A DNA stretch of 64,000 nt, from NCBI RefSeq assembly GCF_023169965.1, contig NZ_AP025592.1, positions 2,852,001-2,916,000 of the forward strand. The letters are read 5' to 3'. The number at the start of each line of letters is the position of its first letter. Position 1 is the stretch's first letter. Made by a program: the position numbers and the translations under genes. Shown piece by piece: positions 63,037 through 64,000 of the stretch. This stretch comes from Anaeromyxobacter paludicola (lineage in GTDB: Bacteria; Myxococcota; Myxococcia; Myxococcales; Anaeromyxobacteraceae). The notes under the pieces were generated by a model that saw nothing but the letters and a program-made list of their open reading frames with translations, was not told where the DNA came from and ran no database searches.

Positions 63037-63166
63037 TGGCCGCCCCTCCCCCGCCCTCCCCGCCCGAGCGGGGAGGGAGCGCAGCGCGGCGGCCTCTGGA
63101 TGCCGGCCGCGAGCGCCTCTTCCCCTCTCCCGCGAAGCGGGGGAGGAACAGGGAGGGGGCGGTGGG
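63037..63166. repeat. Full-length bipartite palindromic repeat (alpha then beta)
   Basis: Alpha arm begins TGGCCGCCCCTCCC; stem CCCTCCCCGC (63054-63063), loop CCGA, GCGGGGAGGG (63068-63077). A spacer of about 45 bp follows. Beta stem CCCGC/GCGGG (63129-63141) and GGGAGGGGGCGG end it. Its reverse complement is the copy at 17865-17996. Fills the 189-bp gap upstream of mutM. Confidence 0.75.
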
Positions 63167-63182
63167 GGACGTGCGGCACGGC

Positions 63183-64000
63183 TCACTTCTCCCGCTGGAA
63201 GAGCGCCATGAAGAAGCCGTCGGTGCCGTGCCGGTGGGGGTAGAGCTGCAGCCGGTTGCCGTCGGCGCCGAGCGCGGCGGCGCGCTCCGCCCCGAGCGTC
63301 TCCGAGAGCGGCACGGGGACGAGGCCGGGGGCGGCGGTGGCGAGGAAGTCGGCCACCTCGTCGTTCTCGGTCCGGCCGAGAGAGCAGGTGGCGTAGACCA
63401 GCCGGCCGCCCGGCTTGAGGAGCTTCGCGCAGCGGACCGCGATCGACCGCTGCAGCCCGGCGAAGCGGGCCGGGTCCTCGGGGCGGAGCCGCCAGCGGGC
63501 GTCGGGCTTGCGGCGGAGCGTGCCGAGGCCGCTGCAGGGCGCGTCCACGAGGACCCGCTCGGCCTTGCCGGCGAGATCCTTCAGCGCCTCGTCGGCGGTC
63601 TCGTCGGGCGGGATGGCCCGGTCGCGCAGGTTGTGGACGCCGGCGCGGCGGGCGCGGCGCTTCGCCTCCTCGAGCCGCTCGGCGTCGGGGTCGAGCGCGA
63701 GGAGCGAGCCCTTGTTGCGCATCTCCATCGCGAGCGCGAGCGACTTGCCGCCCGCGCCGGCGCAGGCGTCCACCACCAGCTTGTGGTTGGGTCGGGCGCC
63801 GAGGGCGAGCGCGATGAGCTGGCTCCCCTCGTCCTGGATCTCGAAGTGCCCCTCCTGGAAGGCCCGCAGGGCGAAGGCGTTGGCGTGGCCGTCGAGCGTG
63901 AGCCCCCAGGGCGAGTGGGGCGTGGGCGTGGACTCGACCCCCTCCTCGGCGAGCCGCGCCTGCAGGTCCTCGCGCGGGCCGCGCAGGAGGTTCGCGCGGA
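63183..64000 (-). CDS. RsmB-like rRNA m5C methyltransferase (N-terminus beyond window)
   Basis: The 272 visible residues are the C-terminal methyltransferase domain of the NOL1/NOP2/Sun family: FEIQDEGSQLIALALG, SAM-binding VVDACAGAGGKSLALA, motif IV DAPCSGLGTLRRKPDARWR and motif VI YATCSLGRTEND, whose Cys is the catalytic nucleophile. It methylates cytosine C5 in rRNA, most likely 16S. RsmB has an N-terminal NusB-like domain that would lie past position 64000, so RsmB versus RsmF cannot be decided. Leftward, upstream of mutM. Confidence 0.9.
   Translation of the reverse strand, partial: RANLLRGPREDLQARLAEEGVESTPTPHSPWGLTLDGHANAFALRAFQEGHFEIQDEGSQLIALALGARPNHKLVVDACAGAGGKSLALAMEMRNKGSLLALDPDAERLEEAKRRARRAGVHNLRDRAIPPDETADEALKDLAGKAERVLVDAPCSGLGTLRRKPDARWRLRPEDPARFAGLQRSIAVRCAKLLKPGGRLVYATCSLGRTENDEVADFLATAAPGLVPVPLSETLGAERAAALGADGNRLQLYPHRHGTDGFFMALFQREK

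Overview
The window is a very GC-rich bacterial chromosome segment (about 70-72% in lines counted by hand) with dense coding on both strands. Two secreted proteins end in a Cys-hydrophobic helix-Arg tail of the MYXO-CTERM type. Together with the base composition and an overall protein style I associate with Anaeromyxobacter, this suggests a Myxococcota (delta-proteobacterial) genome. There is no rRNA, no recognisable tRNA, no CRISPR array and no transposase gene.

Layout. 1-10 kb: a truncated transglutaminase-like lipoprotein, the SpmA/SpmB membrane pair, a GT39-type membrane glycosyltransferase, a MASE1 hybrid histidine kinase, a quinone oxidoreductase and a polysaccharide flippase. 10-25 kb: an RpoH-type sigma factor, then a surface/carbohydrate block with two paralogous heparinase-like MYXO-CTERM proteins around an OPT transporter, queF, an acyltransferase and an NHL-propeller lipoprotein, ending with a GT1 glycosyltransferase. 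25-34.7 kb: leucyl aminopeptidase, a ureohydrolase, a DUF748/AsmA-like protein, an M3 peptidase, a cyclophilin and a SIMPL protein. 35-40.7 kb: gluQ, then a malQ-treY glucan/trehalose operon.

40.7-43.8 kb holds the most intriguing unit: a Ycf46-like AAA ATPase, a zinc-ribbon membrane protein, a Ycf35/DUF1257 protein and a DUF2997 protein, all co-directional. It is followed by a clearly lower-GC insertion (about 60%) carrying an EVE-HNH modification-dependent endonuclease. 45.4-52 kb: a ubiquitin-like/Mut7-C protein, a BrkB membrane protein, a cold-shock protein, a VOC protein, an NrdG-like radical SAM protein, transketolase and a small LuxR-type regulator. 52.4-58 kb: a serine protease, a solute-binding lipoprotein, nadE and ppk2. 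58-64 kb: a leftward housekeeping run (RsmB-like methyltransferase, mutM, rnhB, pcnB, pyrH, frr) in translation, RNA processing and DNA repair.

Overlaid on the genes is a dispersed family of bipartite palindromic repeats. At least seven sites are visible, some full length in opposite orientations and some extending into coding sequence. There are also a 24-bp tandem array downstream of gluQ, several perfect inverted repeats between genes, and a set of genes whose -10-like hexamers sit only 6-12 nt from the start codon, suggesting leaderless transcripts. Start codons were chosen by eye from Shine-Dalgarno spacing, signal peptides and family lengths; family calls are from recalled motifs, not from searches.
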